Of a stretch of 64,000 bases of DNA, positions 20,481 to 30,475 are shown piece after piece. The translations under genes and the position numbers were made by a program. The first letter of the stretch is position 1. The number at the start of each line of letters is the position of its first letter. The stretch comes from Ottowia beijingensis. Its GTDB lineage: Bacteria; Pseudomonadota; Gammaproteobacteria; Burkholderiales; Burkholderiaceae_C. Under the pieces are notes generated by a model. It made no database searches. It had not been told where the DNA came from and saw only the letters and a list, made by a program, of their open reading frames with translations. The stretch spans positions 3,286,001 to 3,350,000 of the forward strand of contig NZ_JACCKX010000001.1 in NCBI RefSeq assembly GCF_013423955.1, written 5' to 3'.

Positions 20481-21386
20481 TCAGGGGTTGGAAGCGGCGG
20501 CGTCGTTCAGCGCCAGGAACTGCTCGGGGTCGAGCCGCTCGCCGCGGCGCTGCACCTCGTAATGCAGGTGCGGGCCGGTGGAGCGGCCGGTGGAGCCGAG
20601 CAGGCCGACGGTGTCGCCCGCGGTGACGGGCTGGCCGCGCTCCACGTCGATGCGCGACAGGTGGGCGTACAGCGTGGTGTAGCCGTGGGCGTGCGCCACC
20701 TGCACCACGTTGCCATAGCCGCCCTGCCAGCCGGCGAACACGACCTTGCCGCTGGCCGTGGCCTGCACCGGCTCGCCGGTGGTGCCCTTGAAGTCGAGCC
20801 CGCCGTGCGACTCGCTGCCGCGCCCGGTGAAGGGGTTGGGGCGCTCGCCGAAGGCCGACGACATGGCGCCGCCGTGCGGCAGGCCCAGCGGCACGGATTG
20901 CAGCACCTCCAGCAGGTTGCCGGCATCGCGCGCAAAGCTGCCGGTATAGGGCACCGGCTTGCCAACGTGCGCCTGCAGCGCCGGGCCGCCGGCGGCGGGG
21001 TTGGGCTGGCCCCTGGGCGGCGCGGCGGAGACCGGCTTGACGTTGACGCCGCGCGCCTGCAGGTAGGTCTGCAGATCGCCGATCATCTGCTCTGATTTTT
21101 GCAGCGCCGCGAGCTTGGCATTGATCTCGGCCGAGGTGAAGTTCTTCAGGTCGGCCACTTCGCGCCGCAGCGCGTCGATCTCCTGCCGGCGCTCGTCCAG
21201 CGCCTGCTGGCTGTCGGCGCGTGAGGTGAGATGCTGCGCGCCCAGGCCCACCAGCCCCGCCGCCAGCAGCGCCGTGCTGGCGCCCAGGCCCAGCAGCAGC
21301 GGCCGCAACCAGGCGAGCAGGCGCGTGTCGACTTCGAGCGAGCGCGTCTGCTCGGGCGTGACGATGAGAACGGTGGATCGTGCCAT
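20481..21386 (-). CDS. Membrane-anchored M23 (LytM) peptidase
   Basis: The 301-residue protein has an N-terminal membrane anchor (about residues 27-48, RPLLLGLGASTALLAAGLVG), a coiled-coil stretch (ALDERRQEIDALRREVADLK) and a C-terminal M23 domain. The zinc ligands are visible in ESHGGLDFKG (HxxxD) and HLHYEV (HxH), so it is probably an active peptidoglycan endopeptidase rather than a degenerate LytM activator. It forms a two-gene unit with the downstream bactofilin. Confidence 0.92.
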   Translation of the reverse strand: MARSTVLIVTPEQTRSLEVDTRLLAWLRPLLLGLGASTALLAAGLVGLGAQHLTSRADSQQALDERRQEIDALRREVADLKNFTSAEINAKLAALQKSEQMIGDLQTYLQARGVNVKPVSAAPPRGQPNPAAGGPALQAHVGKPVPYTGSFARDAGNLLEVLQSVPLGLPHGGAMSSAFGERPNPFTGRGSESHGGLDFKGTTGEPVQATASGKVVFAGWQGGYGNVVQVAHAHGYTTLYAHLSRIDVERGQPVTAGDTVGLLGSTGRSTGPHLHYEVQRRGERLDPEQFLALNDAAASNP

Positions 21387-21740
21387 GGCGCAGAGAAATG
21401 GAGCGATGCAATGAAGCGGGGCGGTACAGCACGAGAAGACCCCACCTCCGAATGCCGAGGCTTGATCGCGTCAAGCCCGCTGGAGGCATGCAGTTGTTAC
21501 CGGGTGTGTGGCAACGCCGGGCAGTGTAAGGCGAAAGCCCGCAGATTCCCAGCAAAAATACCGCAACCCGGAAGGTCAACAGGCGATAGCCATTTGGCGG
21601 GGTTGGGTAGTTCAATAAGAGGAGCTGCTGGCGCCCGGCAGTTGGGCGCAAAAGCCGTTTTTGATGCTTGAAAAATTTTCAAGGTCCCCCTGCGGATCGT
21701 TGATGGGCAAGCGATCGGCTTGAGGATGCGCTGAATTCTT

Positions 21741-22031
21741 GAACGCAGAGAACGCCAAGACTTCGCAAAAGGCGCAGAACAAGCGGGTGGAAACCTTGTG
21801 CGAGCTTTCACAAGTGCTTGACTATCAAGAAATTTCAGATGACGCGCGGACCGCATCCGCTGTGTGGGAGCGGGCTTGCCCGCGATCAAGCGTTGGTGGC
21901 GATGAGACGCCTCATCGCGGGCAAACCCGCTCCCACAACACGGTCTGAGACTTGTTGCTGATCAAGCTTCCTTGATGAACGGCAAATGACTCTTCTGCGT
22001 CTTCTGCGAAGTCTTGGCGACTTCTGCGTTC
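21741..22031. repeat. Family B repeat with a large loop
   Basis: The left arm GAACGCAGAGAACGCCAAGA then CTTCGCAAAAGGCGCAGAAC pairs with the right arm TTCTGCGTCTTCTGCGAAGT then CTTGGCGACTTCTGCGTTC. The arms are diverged but collinear. The loop of about 200 bp holds a REP pair, suggesting sequential insertion. Confidence 0.8.
21861..21939. repeat. Paired REP element
   Basis: GTGTGGGAGCGGGCTTGCCC, continuing GCGA, and its inverse TCGCGGGCAAACCCGCTCCC, continuing ACA, face each other about 28 bp apart, the BIME-like arrangement of REP sequences. No RAYT transposase gene is in the window. Confidence 0.85.
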
Positions 22032-22151
22032 AAAGGTTTTCCAAGCTGCTTGCTTTCAAGCCAACAGCTTCGATCGTCCCTTCGGCCCGCACAAAGCCGG
22101 CCAGGGTGCCCGCGCAGCGGCGCGCGGGGCACCCTTGGCCCGGGGCGCGCG

Positions 22152-25117
22152 TCAGTGCGCGGCCGTGCCGCCGTGGCGGCTTTCCTGCTCGAACGGCAGG
22201 GTGACTTCACGCAGGTCCTTGCGCGTTTCCACCAGCACCAGCGGGCCGTCGTCGATCTCGACCAGCGGCGGGCGCTCGCGCGGCACGCGGATCGGCTGCG
22301 GCTCGGCGGCGATGGCGGCCTGCACGCTGGCCACCTTGTCGGCGTCGGAGTTGACCCACTGCAGGCCGGCGGATTGCGCCAGCGATTCCAGGTCGCCCAG
22401 GGGCAGCGCGAATGGCGTGACCTTGGGCAGGCCGGCGGCTGGCGCCGCGGCGTGGCCGTTGGCGGCGGCAGGGACCGGCGATGCTACAGACGCACGGGCC
22501 GGCGGCGCCGGCGGGGTGGGCGCGGGCGCCACGTTGGCTTCGGCCACCGTGGCCGGGGCCTGGGCATCGTCGACCGCGGCGCTGCGCGCGAAGTACGAGC
22601 GCGGTGCGGGCGCGTCGGCGCTGCCGGCCTGGGCCGCGGGCTGCGCCACGGTGCCGTCGTCGGACACGCTGCCGGGCAGCTCGGCGGCGCGCTCGTCGCG
22701 GCGCTCGCCGTTGCGATCGCGGCGGTCGCGGCCATAGCGGTCGCGCGAACGGCGCTCGCGGCGCTCTTCGCCCTGCGGCGCGTCGCCCACGACTTCGGCG
22801 GCGGAGTTGCCGTCGACCGCGGTCACGGCCGAGGTGGCCAGGGCGGCGGTGTCGACCACGGCGGTGTCGTCGTGCGGCTGGCCTTCGGCGCGCTCGGCGC
22901 GGTCGCCACGCTCGCCGCGTTCGCGGCGGCCTTCGCCACGGCTGCGGCGGCCTTCGCCACGTTCACCACGTTCACCGCGCTCGCTGCGTTCGCCACGCGG
23001 CGGGCGGGCGCTGGTGTCGGCGCCGGCGTCGGCGGTGGCGATGTCGGTGGTGGGCGCGCCGGCATCGGCGGCCAACGGGTCGCGGCGCTCGCGCTGGCGG
23101 TCGCCGCGCGGGCCGCGGTCGCCCCGTTCGCCGTTGCGGCGGCTGCCGTCGCGCTGTCCGTTGCGGGCTTCGCCCTGGCCTTCGGCGCGGCTCTCACCGC
23201 GGTTGTCGCTGCGGCGCTCGTCGCTGCCGCGGCCTTCACCGCGCTCACCGCGCTGGCCGCCACGGCCACCGCGGCCGCCACGGCGTTCGCCGTCACGGCC
23301 GCCGCGGCCTTCGCGCTTCTCGGCGGTGGCGGGTGCCGGCGTGGGCGCGGGCGCCACCACGGGCGGGGGCGGCGGGGCCATGCCGAACAGGTTCTTCAGC
23401 CAGCCCACCAGGCCGGCCGGCGCGGGCGCGGCAGCGGGCGTGAAGGCGGCCGGTGCCACCGCAGGCGCCGGCGCGGCGGCCACCGGCTCGGGTTTGGGCT
23501 CGGCCACCGGCGCGGGGTGTCGCGCAGCACGCCCTTGATGACGGGCTGCTGCTTGTTGGTCGGCTCCTGGCTGCGGCGGGTGACGGTGGTCGGGTCCTCG
23601 AACTCCTCGGCCATCTTGTAGCTGCTGTCGATGTCGTCCAGGCGCGGGTCGTCGTGCTTCAGGCGCTCGAGCTTGTAGTGCGGCGTCTCCAGCGTCTTGT
23701 TGGGCACCAGGGTGACGTTGACGCGCTGCTTGAGCTCGATCTTGGCGATCTCGGGGCGCTTTTCGTTCAACAGGAACGAGGCCACTTCCACCGGCACCTG
23801 CACGTTGACGGCGGCGGTGTTGTCCTTCATGGACTCTTCCTGAATGATGCGCAGGATCTGCAGCGCCGACGATTCGGTGTCGCGCACGTGGCCGGAGCCG
23901 CCGCAGCGCGGGCAGGGGATGGAGGCGCCTTCGCTCAGCGCGGGCTTCAGGCGCTGGCGGCTCATCTCCAGCAGGCCGAACTTGCTGATGCTGCCGAACT
24001 GCACGCGGGCGCGGTCCTGGCGCAGCGCCTCGCGCAGGCGGTTCTCGACCTCGCGGCGGTTCTTGCTCTCCTCCATGTCGATGAAGTCGATCACGATCAG
24101 GCCGCCCAGGTCGCGCAGGCGCATCTGGCGCGCCACCTCGTCGGCGGCTTCCAGGTTGGTGCGCGTGGCGGTCTCCTCGATGTCGCCGCCCTTGATGGCG
24201 CGGGCCGAGTTCACGTCCACCGCCACCAGCGCCTCGGCGTGGTCGATCACGATGGCGCCGCCCGAGGGCAGGGTGACGGTGCGCGAGTAGGCCGATTCGA
24301 TCTGGTGCTCGATCTGGAAGCGCGAGAACAGCGGCGCGTTGTCGCGGTAGCGCTTCACGCGGTGCGCCTGCTCGGGCATCACGTGGCTCATGAACTGGTG
24401 CGCCTGCTCGTAGATGTCATCGGTGTCGATCAGGATGTCGCCGATGTCCGAGTTGAAGTAGTCGCGGATGGCGCGGATGACGAGGTTGCTCTCCTGATAG
24501 ATCAGGAAGGCGCCCTTGCCGCCCTTGGCGGCACCGTCGATGGCGTCCCACAGCTTCAGCAGGTAGTTCAGGTCCCACTGCAACTCGGGCGCGGTGCGGC
24601 CGATGCCGGCGGTGCGGGCGATGATGCTCATGCCTTTCGGGTACTCGAGCTGGTCCATCGCCTCCTTCAGCTCGGCGCGGTCCTCGCCCTCGATGCGGCG
24701 GCTGACGCCACCGCCGCGCGGGTTGTTCGGCATCAGCACCACGTAGCGGCCGGCCAGGCTGACGAAGGTGGTCAGCGCGGCGCCCTTGTTGCCGCGCTCT
24801 TCCTTCTCGACCTGCACCAGCAGTTCCTGGCCTTCCTTGATCACATCGTTGATCCTGGCCTGGCTGACGGAGACACCCTCCGCGAAGTACTGGCGCGAGA
24901 TTTCCTTGAACGGCAGGAAGCCGTGGCGGTCTTCGCCGTAGTCGACGAAGCAGGCCTCCAGCGACGGCTCGACGCGCGTCACCACGGCCTTGTAGATGTT
25001 GCCCTTGCGCTGCTCGCGCCCTTCGATCTCGATCTCGTAGTCGAGCAGTTTCTGTCCATCGACGATCGCCAGGCGGCGCTCTTCGGCCTGCGTGGCGTTG
25101 ATCAGCATCCGTTTCAT
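22152..25117 (-). CDS. rne: Ribonuclease E, frameshifted in this sequence
   Basis: RNase E is the main endoribonuclease of mRNA decay and rRNA maturation and the scaffold of the degradosome. The N-terminal half has [20 protein letters not shown], the S1 domain, the catalytic aspartates in VAVDVNSAR and [10 protein letters not shown], and the zinc link CPRCGGSGH. The C-terminal half is low-complexity, rich in Arg-Gly-Glu repeats ([14 protein letters not shown]), and ends in a conserved tail [12 protein letters not shown]. The halves are in different frames; one more base in the GGGG at 23514-23517 (plus strand) joins [14 protein letters not shown]. Repaired length about 988 residues. Confidence 0.93.
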
Positions 25118-25716
25118 GATGCGGTGTCCTTCAAATCAAAAGCAGTCAACGGCTTGCCCGGGGAAAGCCCAAGATGCCTCGGACGGCGCAATGCAACGGA
25201 CGGAATGGCCGCGGCGACTGACTGGAGGAAGAAGGCGTGCGGGGCGCGCGCCTTCAAAGCTGCTGAACGCGCTGGTTCAGCGGCCGGGGTCAGGCGGGCT
25301 GGCTTGGATGGGTGCGAGGGCCGGGCAAGGCAAGATTGCTACATAAAGCGTAGCTGCTCGCGCTTGCCTGGCGGGCGCTGGGGCGTGATTTTGCTCATAA
25401 AGCATCGGCCGCAGCCAGCGCTCCAGAACCATCATGATTGCCATCAGCACAAAAAGTCTCGCTTCGATCCGACCCGCAGGCCAAGCCGCGTGGGGCGGCC
25501 TGCCGGTCATGGGTATTCCGTAGGGGTTTCATCGCGTCGGCCTGATCCTGCGCTTTTCTTGGCGTGCCTGCCCGGTTCAGTGGGGGCAGGGCGCTTTCTT
25601 GTGCAGGTGCGGCATCGACCTTTACTGGCGGCTGCTTGTGGGCGGGTGGAATAGACTACCCGTTCATTCGGGCGGTGACTTCCATTTCAAATTCAACCAC
25701 TTACGGCCGGTTGCCA
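25118..25716. other. 600-bp spacer between divergent rne and rluC
   Basis: No gene is supported. It must hold the promoters of both rne and rluC; rne mRNAs usually have a long 5' leader used for autoregulation, which would be the part from about 25118 to 25330. A family A repeat sits at 25341-25400. The rest shows AT-richer tracts near 25650-25735 suited to the rluC promoter, but I could not fix -35 and -10 boxes. Confidence 0.6.
25341..25400 (+). repeat. Family A repeat (short form) between rne and rluC
   Basis: ACATAAAGCGTAGCTGCTCG then CGCTTGCCTGGCGGGCGCTG and GGGCGTGATTTTGCTCATAA. This copy has TAGCTGC and GCGGGCGCT in the standard order. Confidence 0.8.
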
Positions 25717-26718
25717 GTGAATCGCATTATAGGTGCCAAAGCAGCCCCGCCGGGGCTCAGGGCAAACCCGAGGTCGGCTGGCTGACGGTGGACGCCGAGA
25801 GCGCCGGCCAGCGGCTGGACAACTTCCTGATCCGCCACCTGAAGGGCGTGCCCAAGACCCACGTCTACCGCATCATCCGCAGCGGCGAGGTGCGGGTGAA
25901 CAAGGGCCGCGCCGCCGCCGACACGCGGGTGGCGGCGGGCGACGTGGTGCGCGTGCCGCCGGTGCGGGTGAGCGAACGCTCGCCCGAGGACAAGGCCGCC
26001 GCCGCGCCGGCGCGCGAATTCCCATCCTGCTGGAGGACGAGCACCTGATCGCGCTCGACAAACCGGCCGGCGTGGCGGTGCATGGCGGCTCGGGCGTGAG
26101 CTTCGGCGTTATCGAGCAACTGCGGCGCGCACGCCCGGATGCCCGCTTTCTGGAGCTGGTGCACCGGCTCGACCGCGAAACCAGCGGTATCCTGCTCGTC
26201 GCCAAGAAGCGCAGCGCCTTGAAGCACCTGCAGGACCAGTTCCGCGAGCGCGAAACAGGCAAGACCTACTTGGCGCTGGTGCTGGGCGACTGGCCCGAGC
26301 GACTGAAAGTGATCGACGTGCCGCTGCGCAAATACCTGTTGCCGGGCGGCGAAGGCGAGGGCGAGCGGCGCGTGAAGACCACCACCAAGGACGACCCGGA
26401 CGGCATGCGCTCGATCAGCCTGGTCAAGGTGCGCGAGCGCCTGCCCGACTTCACCCTGCTAGAAGTGACCATCAAGACCGGCCGCACGCACCAGATCCGC
26501 GTGCACCTGGCATCGCAGGGCCACCCGATCGCGGGCGACGACAAATATGGCGACTTCGAGCGCAACAAGAGCTTGCAGAAACAAGGACTCAGACGCATGT
26601 TCCTGCACGCGTGGCGGCTACAGTTCGTGCATCCGGCCACGGCGCAGGCCGTCGAACTGCTGGCGCCGCTGCCGGCCGATCTGCTCTCTTTTTCAAAGCA
26701 ACCCCGCCCTCCGCATGA
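25717..26718 (+). CDS. rluC: Ribosomal large subunit pseudouridine synthase C, with up to three frameshifts
   Basis: RluC modifies three uridines of 23S rRNA. An S4-like domain ([38 protein letters not shown]) is followed by the catalytic domain with [13 protein letters not shown] (catalytic Asp) and [19 protein letters not shown]. Breaks: the CCC at 26021-26023 (adding C gives [17 protein letters not shown]), and the T5 run at 26689-26693 (adding T gives a stop at 26716-26718, overlapping the next ATG). A third, near 25745-25760, would link [13 protein letters not shown] from the GTG at 25717; this start is less sure. Repaired length about 334. Confidence 0.85.
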
Positions 26719-27377
26719 GCCGCCCGCGCCAATTCGACCTGATCTGCTTCGACTGGGACGGCACCCTGTTCGATTCCACCGCCATCATCGTGCGCAGCAT
26801 CCAGCAGGCGGTGCTGGACGTGGGCGGTGCCAGGCCGACCGACCAGGCGGCAGCCTACGTGATCGGCATGGCGCTGATGCCCGCGCTGGCGCACGCCGCG
26901 CCCGACGTGCCGAAGGACAAGTACCCGCTGCTGGGCGAGCGCTACCGCCACCATTACCTCGCTACCCAGCACGACATCAGCCTGTTCGACGGCGTGCTGC
27001 CGATGCTGGCCGATCTGAAAAGACGCCACCACTGGCTGACGGTGGCCACCGGCAAGAGCCGCCGCGGGCTGGACGACGTGCTGGCCTCGCGGCAGCTGCA
27101 CGGCATCTTCGACGGCTCGCGCACCGCCGACGAAACGGCCGGCAAGCCCCACCCGCGCATGCTGCACGAGCTGATGCGCGAATTCGGCGCCGAGCCCGAG
27201 CGCACGCTGATGATCGGCGACACCACGCACGATTTGCAGATGGCGGTGAACGCCGGTTGCGCCAGCGTGGGCGTGAGCTATGGCGCGCACGAGCCGAGCG
27301 AGTTCGGCGCCCTGCGCCCGCGCTTCATCGCCCATTCCGCCACCGAACTGCATCGCTGGCTGGCCGACAACGCCTGA
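26715..27377 (+). CDS. HAD-IA family hydrolase (phosphoglycolate phosphatase-like)
   Basis: The 220-residue protein has CFDWDGTLFDSTAII (nucleophile Asp and acid/base Asp), VATGKSRRGLDDVL, the motif III lysine in TAGKPHPRMLHEL and LMIGDTTHDLQMAVNAG. The substrate is not evident; GphA/YieH-like housekeeping phosphatases are the nearest type. The ATG overlaps the repaired rluC stop (ATGA), so it is coupled to rluC. Confidence 0.88.
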   Translation: MSRPRQFDLICFDWDGTLFDSTAIIVRSIQQAVLDVGGARPTDQAAAYVIGMALMPALAHAAPDVPKDKYPLLGERYRHHYLATQHDISLFDGVLPMLADLKRRHHWLTVATGKSRRGLDDVLASRQLHGIFDGSRTADETAGKPHPRMLHELMREFGAEPERTLMIGDTTHDLQMAVNAGCASVGVSYGAHEPSEFGALRPRFIAHSATELHRWLADNA

Positions 27378-27387
27378 CTGGACTCAT

Positions 27388-27408
27388 ATTTTGATAGCTG
27401 CCCGCGCA
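27388..27408 (+). repeat. Partial family A repeat abutting the Rieske gene start
   Basis: CATATTTTGATAGCTGCCCG then CGC runs into the ATG of the Rieske gene. Only the left half of the element is present, so the right half is lost or was never there. Confidence 0.6.
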
Positions 27409-27785
27409 TGACCGACAACGACAGCCAAGCGATTCCCCTGTGCAACAGCGCCGACCTGCAGGAGGGCGGCCTGGCCGTGCCCTTCGACGTGGTCTACGGC
27501 GGCCAGACGCTGCGCGCCTTTGCCGTGCGCTTCGAAGGGCGGCCGCACGCCTACCTGAACCGCTGCACCCACGTGGCGATGGAGCTGGATTACCAGCCCA
27601 ACCGCGTGTTCGACGACACTGGCCAGTGGCTGCTGTGCGCCACGCACGGCGCCGCCTACGCGCCCGACACCGGCGACTGCGCCGGCGGGCCCTGCCGCGG
27701 CGGGCTGGTCAAGGTGGCCATGAGCGAACGCGACGGCGTGGTGCACTGGCACACCAGCCATTTGCTGCAGCCGATCGAGTTCTGA
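27408..27785 (+). CDS. Rieske [2Fe-2S] domain protein
   Basis: The 125-residue protein is a single Rieske domain with ligands Cys53/His55 in NRCTHVAMEL and Cys77/His80 in LLCATHGAAY. It has no signal peptide or membrane segment, so it is a soluble cytoplasmic ferredoxin-like protein. Its partner is unknown. It lies between the HAD hydrolase and the S49 protease, an order I recall from related Burkholderiales. Confidence 0.92.
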   Translation: MTDNDSQAIPLCNSADLQEGGLAVPFDVVYGGQTLRAFAVRFEGRPHAYLNRCTHVAMELDYQPNRVFDDTGQWLLCATHGAAYAPDTGDCAGGPCRGGLVKVAMSERDGVVHWHTSHLLQPIEF

Positions 27786-27813
27786 AGGCATCGGCGGCGA
27801 TGCTTTTGTTTTT

Positions 27814-27892
27814 ATAGCTGCTTGCGCCCGTTACGCCTATATTTCAGATTGAAATGATGATGAAACTGTCTTTTATCAGGCGCTGGCAGCTC
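27814..27892. repeat. Family A repeat, long head-to-head form
   Basis: The left arm ATAGCTGCTTGCGCCC and the right arm CAGGCGCTGGCAGCT are inverted copies of the family A end. The core contains TATATTTCAGATTGAAATGA. Same architecture as 46911-46990 and 58441-58519. Confidence 0.8.
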
Positions 27893-27981
27893 CTGTTTTT
27901 GTAGAACACCGACCTGCTGCCTCATCGCATCCGGTTGGAATCAACCTGCCCTTCATCCTTGCGCATCCCGCGCACACCGCC

Positions 27982-28937
27982 ATGGAAAACGAAGTCACCC
28001 TGAACGCCAAGACCATCCACTGGGAACGCGAGGCGATTGAAAAACTGCTGCTGGCCGACGTGCGCGAGCGCCGCGCCGCGCGCCGCTGGCGCATCGTGCG
28101 CAGCCTGCTGTGGATGCTGCTGTTCGGCGCGCTCATCTGGCTGCTGTTCTCCGACGCGCTGCTCACCAGCACGCCCGCCACGCCGCACACCGCCATGGTC
28201 GCCATCAAGGGCGAGATCGCCGACGAGGCCGAGGCCAGCGCCGAATTCGTGCTGCCCGCGCTGCGCAGTGCCATGGAAGACAAGGGCGCGCAGGCGCTGG
28301 TGCTGCTCATCAACTCGCCCGGCGGCAGCCCGGTGCAGGCGGGGCTGATCAGCGACGAAATCCACCGCCTGCGCGCCCTGCACAAGAAGCCCGTGTACGC
28401 CGTGGTGGAGGAAACCGCCGCCTCGGCCGCCTACTACATCGCCTCGGCCGCCGACAAGATCTATGTCGACAAGGCCAGCATCGTGGGAAGCATCGGCGTG
28501 TTGATCAACGGCTTCGGCTTCGTCGACACGCTGGACAAGCTGGGCATCGAGCGGCGCCTGCTCACGGCGGGCGAGAACAAGGGCTTCCTCGACCCGTTCA
28601 GCCCGCAGTCCGAGGCGCACAAGCAGCACGCGCAGACCATGCTGGAGCAGATCCACCGCCAGTTCATCGACGTCGTCAAGAAAGGCCGCGGCGAGCGCCT
28701 GAAGGAAACGCCCGAGATGTTCAGCGGCCTGTTCTGGACCGGCGAGCAGTCTGTTGCGCTGGGCTTGGCCGACGACTTCGGCAGCCTGGATTCAGTGGCG
28801 CGCGACGTGGTGAAGGCCGAGAAACTGGTGGACTACACCAACAAAAGAACCTGGCCGAGCGCTTTGCCAAGCGTTTCGGCGCGGCCATGGGCGAGGGCGC
28901 GGTGAAGGCGCTGCAGGTGGCGCCCAGCGTGCGCTGA
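27982..28937 (+). CDS. sppA: Signal peptide peptidase SppA-like S49 protease, frameshifted near the C terminus
   Basis: This inner-membrane serine protease degrades cleaved signal peptides and other membrane proteins. One membrane helix (about residues 41-58, SLLWMLLFGALIWLLFSDAL) precedes the S49 domain, with LVLLINSPGGSPVQAG and the catalytic serine at about 148 in EETAASAAYYIAS. The frame breaks at AAAA 28843-28846; one more A gives DYTNKKNLAERFAKRFG and the stop at 28937. Repaired length about 318, the short SppA/SohB-like class. Confidence 0.9.
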
Positions 28938-28968
28938 TGTCGATGGGCTTTCGGGCTGGCTGATCGCC

Positions 28969-29045
28969 TGTAGGAGCGGCGGCAGCCGCGATGGCGGCGT
29001 ATCACTGCGCGCGACGAAGTCTTCGCGGCTGCCGCCGCTCCTACA
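28969..29045. repeat. REP-like inverted pair downstream of sppA
   Basis: TGTAGGAGCGGCGGCAGCCG then CGAT faces TCGCGGCTGCCGCCGCTCCT then ACA across about 30 bp. It resembles the REP pair at 21861 in layout but has a different sequence subtype. It lies between convergent genes. Confidence 0.85.
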
Positions 29046-29073
29046 ACCTCGGAGAAAGCTGCATGCGGTAGCT

Positions 29074-29859
29074 TCAAGGCCCGATGGCAAACACCGCCGG
29101 CGCTCGCCCCAGGGCATTGTCATCAGTGCGGGCCTGCCGCCAGGCGCTGACAGCACGTGCCTGCACACGGCCATCGGTCAGCGTCAGGCCCTGCGCCACC
29201 GCCAGCCGCGTGGCGGGCCTGAGCGTCTGTAGCAGCGCCTGCCAAACCGCCGGGTTGCGGTAGGGTGTTTCGATGAACAGCTGCGTCTGGCCGGTCTTGT
29301 GGGCCAGGGCTTCCAGCTCGCGGATGCGCTGCGTGCGTGCGGCGGCGTCCTGCGGCAGGTAGCCGACGAAGGCGAAGTTCTGCCCGTTCAGGCCGCTGGC
29401 GGCCAGCGCCAGCAGGATCGACACCGGCCCGACCAGCGGCACCACCGTGATGCCCAGATCGTGTGCCGCGCGCACCACCGAACTGCCAGGGTCGGCCACG
29501 GCGGGCATGCCGGCCTCGCTGATCAGGCCCACATTCTGGCCTTGGAGCGCGGGAGCCAGCAGCGGCCGGGCGTCGAAGCGCGCCGCGCCGCCGTGGTCGC
29601 CCTTCTTGTGCACCTCGCGCGGCAGTTCGGTGATCTGCTGCGCCTGAATGGGTTGTGCCAGCGGCACCAGCGCATCGACGCGCTTGAGGAAGGCGCGGGT
29701 GGACTTGGCGTTTTCGCTGATCCAGTGGGTGAGGGCGGCGGCGGCCTTGATCGTGCCCAGCGGCAGCACGTCCTCCAGCGGCGACTGTGTGTTGCAGCCG
29801 TGGTCCAGCGGCGTGGGCACCAGGTAAAGCGTGCCCTTGGCGGCGGCGGGCGCGCTCAT
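29074..29859 (-). CDS. RsmI-like SAM-dependent methyltransferase (tetrapyrrole methylase fold)
   Basis: The 261-residue protein has the fold's signatures: GTLYLVPTPLDHG at the N terminus, VGLISEAGMPAVADPGSSVV and VVPLVGPVSILLALAASGLN, then FAFVGYLPQDAAAR and LFIETPYRNPAVW. RsmI itself methylates 16S rRNA C1402, but this shorter, divergent type may have another target. The ATG (29859) overlaps the maf stop (ATGA). Confidence 0.85.
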   Translation of the reverse strand: MSAPAAAKGTLYLVPTPLDHGCNTQSPLEDVLPLGTIKAAAALTHWISENAKSTRAFLKRVDALVPLAQPIQAQQITELPREVHKKGDHGGAARFDARPLLAPALQGQNVGLISEAGMPAVADPGSSVVRAAHDLGITVVPLVGPVSILLALAASGLNGQNFAFVGYLPQDAAARTQRIRELEALAHKTGQTQLFIETPYRNPAVWQALLQTLRPATRLAVAQGLTLTDGRVQARAVSAWRQARTDDNALGRAPAVFAIGP

Positions 29860-30449
29860 GGCAGCGTCAGCCCGGCGGCGCGCAGCAGGCGGGCGGTGCG
29901 GATCAGCGGCAGGCCGACCAGGGCGGTGGGGTCGTCGTTGTGGATCGCCTCCAGCAGCGCGATGCCGAGGCCCTCGCTCTTGGCGCTGCCGGCGCAGTCG
30001 TAGGGGCGCTCGGCCTGCAGGTAGCGCTCGATCTCGTCGTTGCCCAGGTCGCGGAAGCGCACCTCGACGGCGGCCAGGTCGCTTTGCGCGAAACCCGTGG
30101 CCGCGCACACCACCGCCAGCGCGGTCTGGAAGATCACCGTCTGCCCGCGCATGCGCTGCAGCTGCGCCACGGCGCGCTCGTGCGTGCCGGGCTTGCCCAG
30201 CGGCTCGCCCGCCAGGTCGGCCACCTGGTCGGAGCCGATGACGATGGCCTCGGGATGCCGACCGGCCACGTCGCGCGCCTTGGCCAGCGCCAGCCGCAGC
30301 GCCAGGTCGCGCGGTGATTCGCCGGGCTGCGGGGTTTCGTCGACGCGCGGCGCCTCGGTGGTGAAGGGCAGGCCCAGCCGGGCCAGCAGTTCTCGCCGGT
30401 AGGGTGAGGTGGAACCCAGGATCAGCAGGCGGGCGGCGGTCGGGATCAT
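29856..30449 (-). CDS. Maf family nucleotide pyrophosphatase (YceF type)
   Basis: The 197-residue protein has the Maf signature LGSTSPYRRELLARLGLPF, the acidic EAPRVDE segment, VIGSDQVADL and RPYDCAGSAKSEGLGIALLE. YceF-type enzymes hydrolyse 7-methyl-GTP and clear non-canonical nucleotides. It is divergent from yceD across about 26 bp, the order maf/yceD/rpmF/plsX being common in Burkholderiales. Confidence 0.93.
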   Translation of the reverse strand: MIPTAARLLILGSTSPYRRELLARLGLPFTTEAPRVDETPQPGESPRDLALRLALAKARDVAGRHPEAIVIGSDQVADLAGEPLGKPGTHERAVAQLQRMRGQTVIFQTALAVVCAATGFAQSDLAAVEVRFRDLGNDEIERYLQAERPYDCAGSAKSEGLGIALLEAIHNDDPTALVGLPLIRTARLLRAAGLTLP

Positions 30450-30475
30450 GGCGGCGATTCTCTTACACTGCCTTG

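Larger units (their letters stand above)
21387..22151. other. 765-bp gene-free spacer built around nested repeats
   Basis: No coding gene is supported. The right two thirds is a family B element (21741-22031) whose loop contains a paired REP (21861-21939). A weak family A-like stretch (GAGCTGCTGGCGCCCGGCAG, about 21619) lies to the left. The minus-strand M23 gene must be transcribed from within this region. After the repeats, 22032-22151 lies just downstream of the rne stop codon. Confidence 0.7.

Noticed and set aside
21861..21939. Pseudomonas DNA contamination, from the REP-type sequence
   Set aside because: The REP pair is nested in a family B element that recurs elsewhere in the window, and flanking genes are betaproteobacterial in order and sequence.
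22014..23621. A 535-residue alanine/arginine-rich frame on the plus strand opposite rne
   Set aside because: It is the antisense shadow of the low-complexity, GC-rich RNase E tail and matches no protein family I know.
25733..27394. A long RluC-HAD fusion frame
   Set aside because: The frame after 26700 is not the HAD frame, and one more T at 26689-26693 gives an rluC stop that overlaps the HAD start (ATGA).
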